Shown piece by piece: positions 23,428 to 23,573 of a DNA stretch of 23,573 bases; positions within the stretch are counted from its first letter, which is position 1, and every line of letters starts with the position of its first letter. The stretch covers positions 1 through 23,573 of the forward strand of contig JASHTQ010000076.1 of NCBI GenBank assembly GCA_030040475.1, in the 5' to 3' direction. Position numbers and translations under genes: made by a program. The notes under the pieces were generated by a model. That model saw nothing but the letters and a program-made list of their open reading frames with translations. It was not told where the DNA came from and searched no databases. Source of the stretch: Streptosporangiaceae bacterium (GTDB lineage: Bacteria > Actinomycetota > Actinomycetes > Streptosporangiales > Streptosporangiaceae).

Positions 23428-23573
23428 CTATCCCGCGATCGACATCGTTTCCATCGACAGATACGTGTGCGCGGCCCAGGCAACCGGGTCACGGGCGAAG
23501 TCGCGCTGGATCGCGCGGTTGTCCAGCGCGTTGTCCAGCGACGCCATGATCATCGACTGGTCGAGCACGAGGA
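23428..23573 (-). CDS. C-terminal end of a probable glucoamylase-family protein (cut by window edge)
   Basis: Only the last 47 codons lie in the window; the gene starts beyond base 23573. The tail contains LVLDQSMIMASLDNALDNRA, then DPVAWAAHTYLSMETMSIAG and a TAG stop (23428-23430). The LDQSMIMASLDNAL block resembles the C-terminal end of the PF10091 glucoamylase-like (alpha/alpha-barrel) family, where an ALDQG-type motif is conserved. This family includes beta-1,2-glucan-degrading enzymes. It sits 22 bp upstream of the GH39 gene on the same strand, which fits a glycan-degradation operon. The short segment limits confidence in the family name. Confidence 0.55.
   Translation of the reverse strand, partial: LVLDQSMIMASLDNALDNRAIQRDFARDPVAWAAHTYLSMETMSIAG

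Noticed and set aside
20310..23549. A 1079-codon open frame on the plus strand
   Set aside because: It is antisense to GlpD, GH39 and the glucoamylase-like gene, which have clear family motifs. Its translation is rich in Arg, Pro, His and Gln, typical of a GC-rich shadow frame.

Overview
This window looks like chromosomal DNA of a high-GC actinomycete. The evidence is very GC-rich sequence by eye (roughly 70%), strong G/C third-position bias, many GTG starts, an F420/deazaflavin-type reductase, a DUF5937-type ArsR regulator and several actinobacterial membrane-protein families. The genus cannot be fixed from the sequence. I see no rRNA, tRNA, CRISPR array, insertion sequence, phage gene or plasmid function. 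It reads as a metabolic and transport region with about 19 protein genes, two of them cut by the window edges, plus one small gene remnant.

Layout, left to right. (1) A PYROXD2-like FAD oxidoreductase (minus, cut by the left edge) is divergent from a nitrilase-superfamily amidohydrolase (plus). (2) An ArsR-type regulator and a zinc alcohol dehydrogenase (minus, 4-bp overlap) are divergent from an MFS exporter, with a palindrome in the 53-bp gap. (3) An amino-acid permease (minus) has a 3' end overlapping that of the exporter. (4) An SRPBCC protein (minus) and a sulfotransferase (plus) share an AT-rich palindromic divergent promoter. A five-bladed-propeller protein converges on the sulfotransferase. 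(5) A prolyl-oligopeptidase (S9A) gene has apparently lost its stop codon and runs into the tail of a glyoxalase/VOC gene, then on across an antisense deazaflavin-dependent oxidoreductase gene. (6) A GT39-family membrane glycosyltransferase converges on a RibD/DHFR-like reductase, which is followed by a SAM methyltransferase. (7) A KimA-type K+ transporter is translationally coupled to a K+-channel-like membrane protein with an altered selectivity filter. (8) An alkylglycerone-phosphate-synthase-like flavoprotein converges on a GlpD-type glycerol-3-phosphate dehydrogenase. Upstream of glpD lie a GH39 glycosidase and the 3' end of a probable glucoamylase-family protein.

The parts most worth pursuing are these. 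The KimA/channel-like pair may be a two-gene potassium module. Five genes have a TANNNT-like -10 hexamer ending 6-7 nt before a GTG codon, which suggests leaderless transcripts. Two divergent promoters appear to overlap almost completely. The S9-VOC junction is a gene fusion or decay event. Convergent genes here are packed with tiny or negative spacing.

All family calls rest on motif recognition by eye, with no database search. Start codons are chosen from ribosome-binding sites, -10 spacing and family N-termini, and doubtful ones are flagged.
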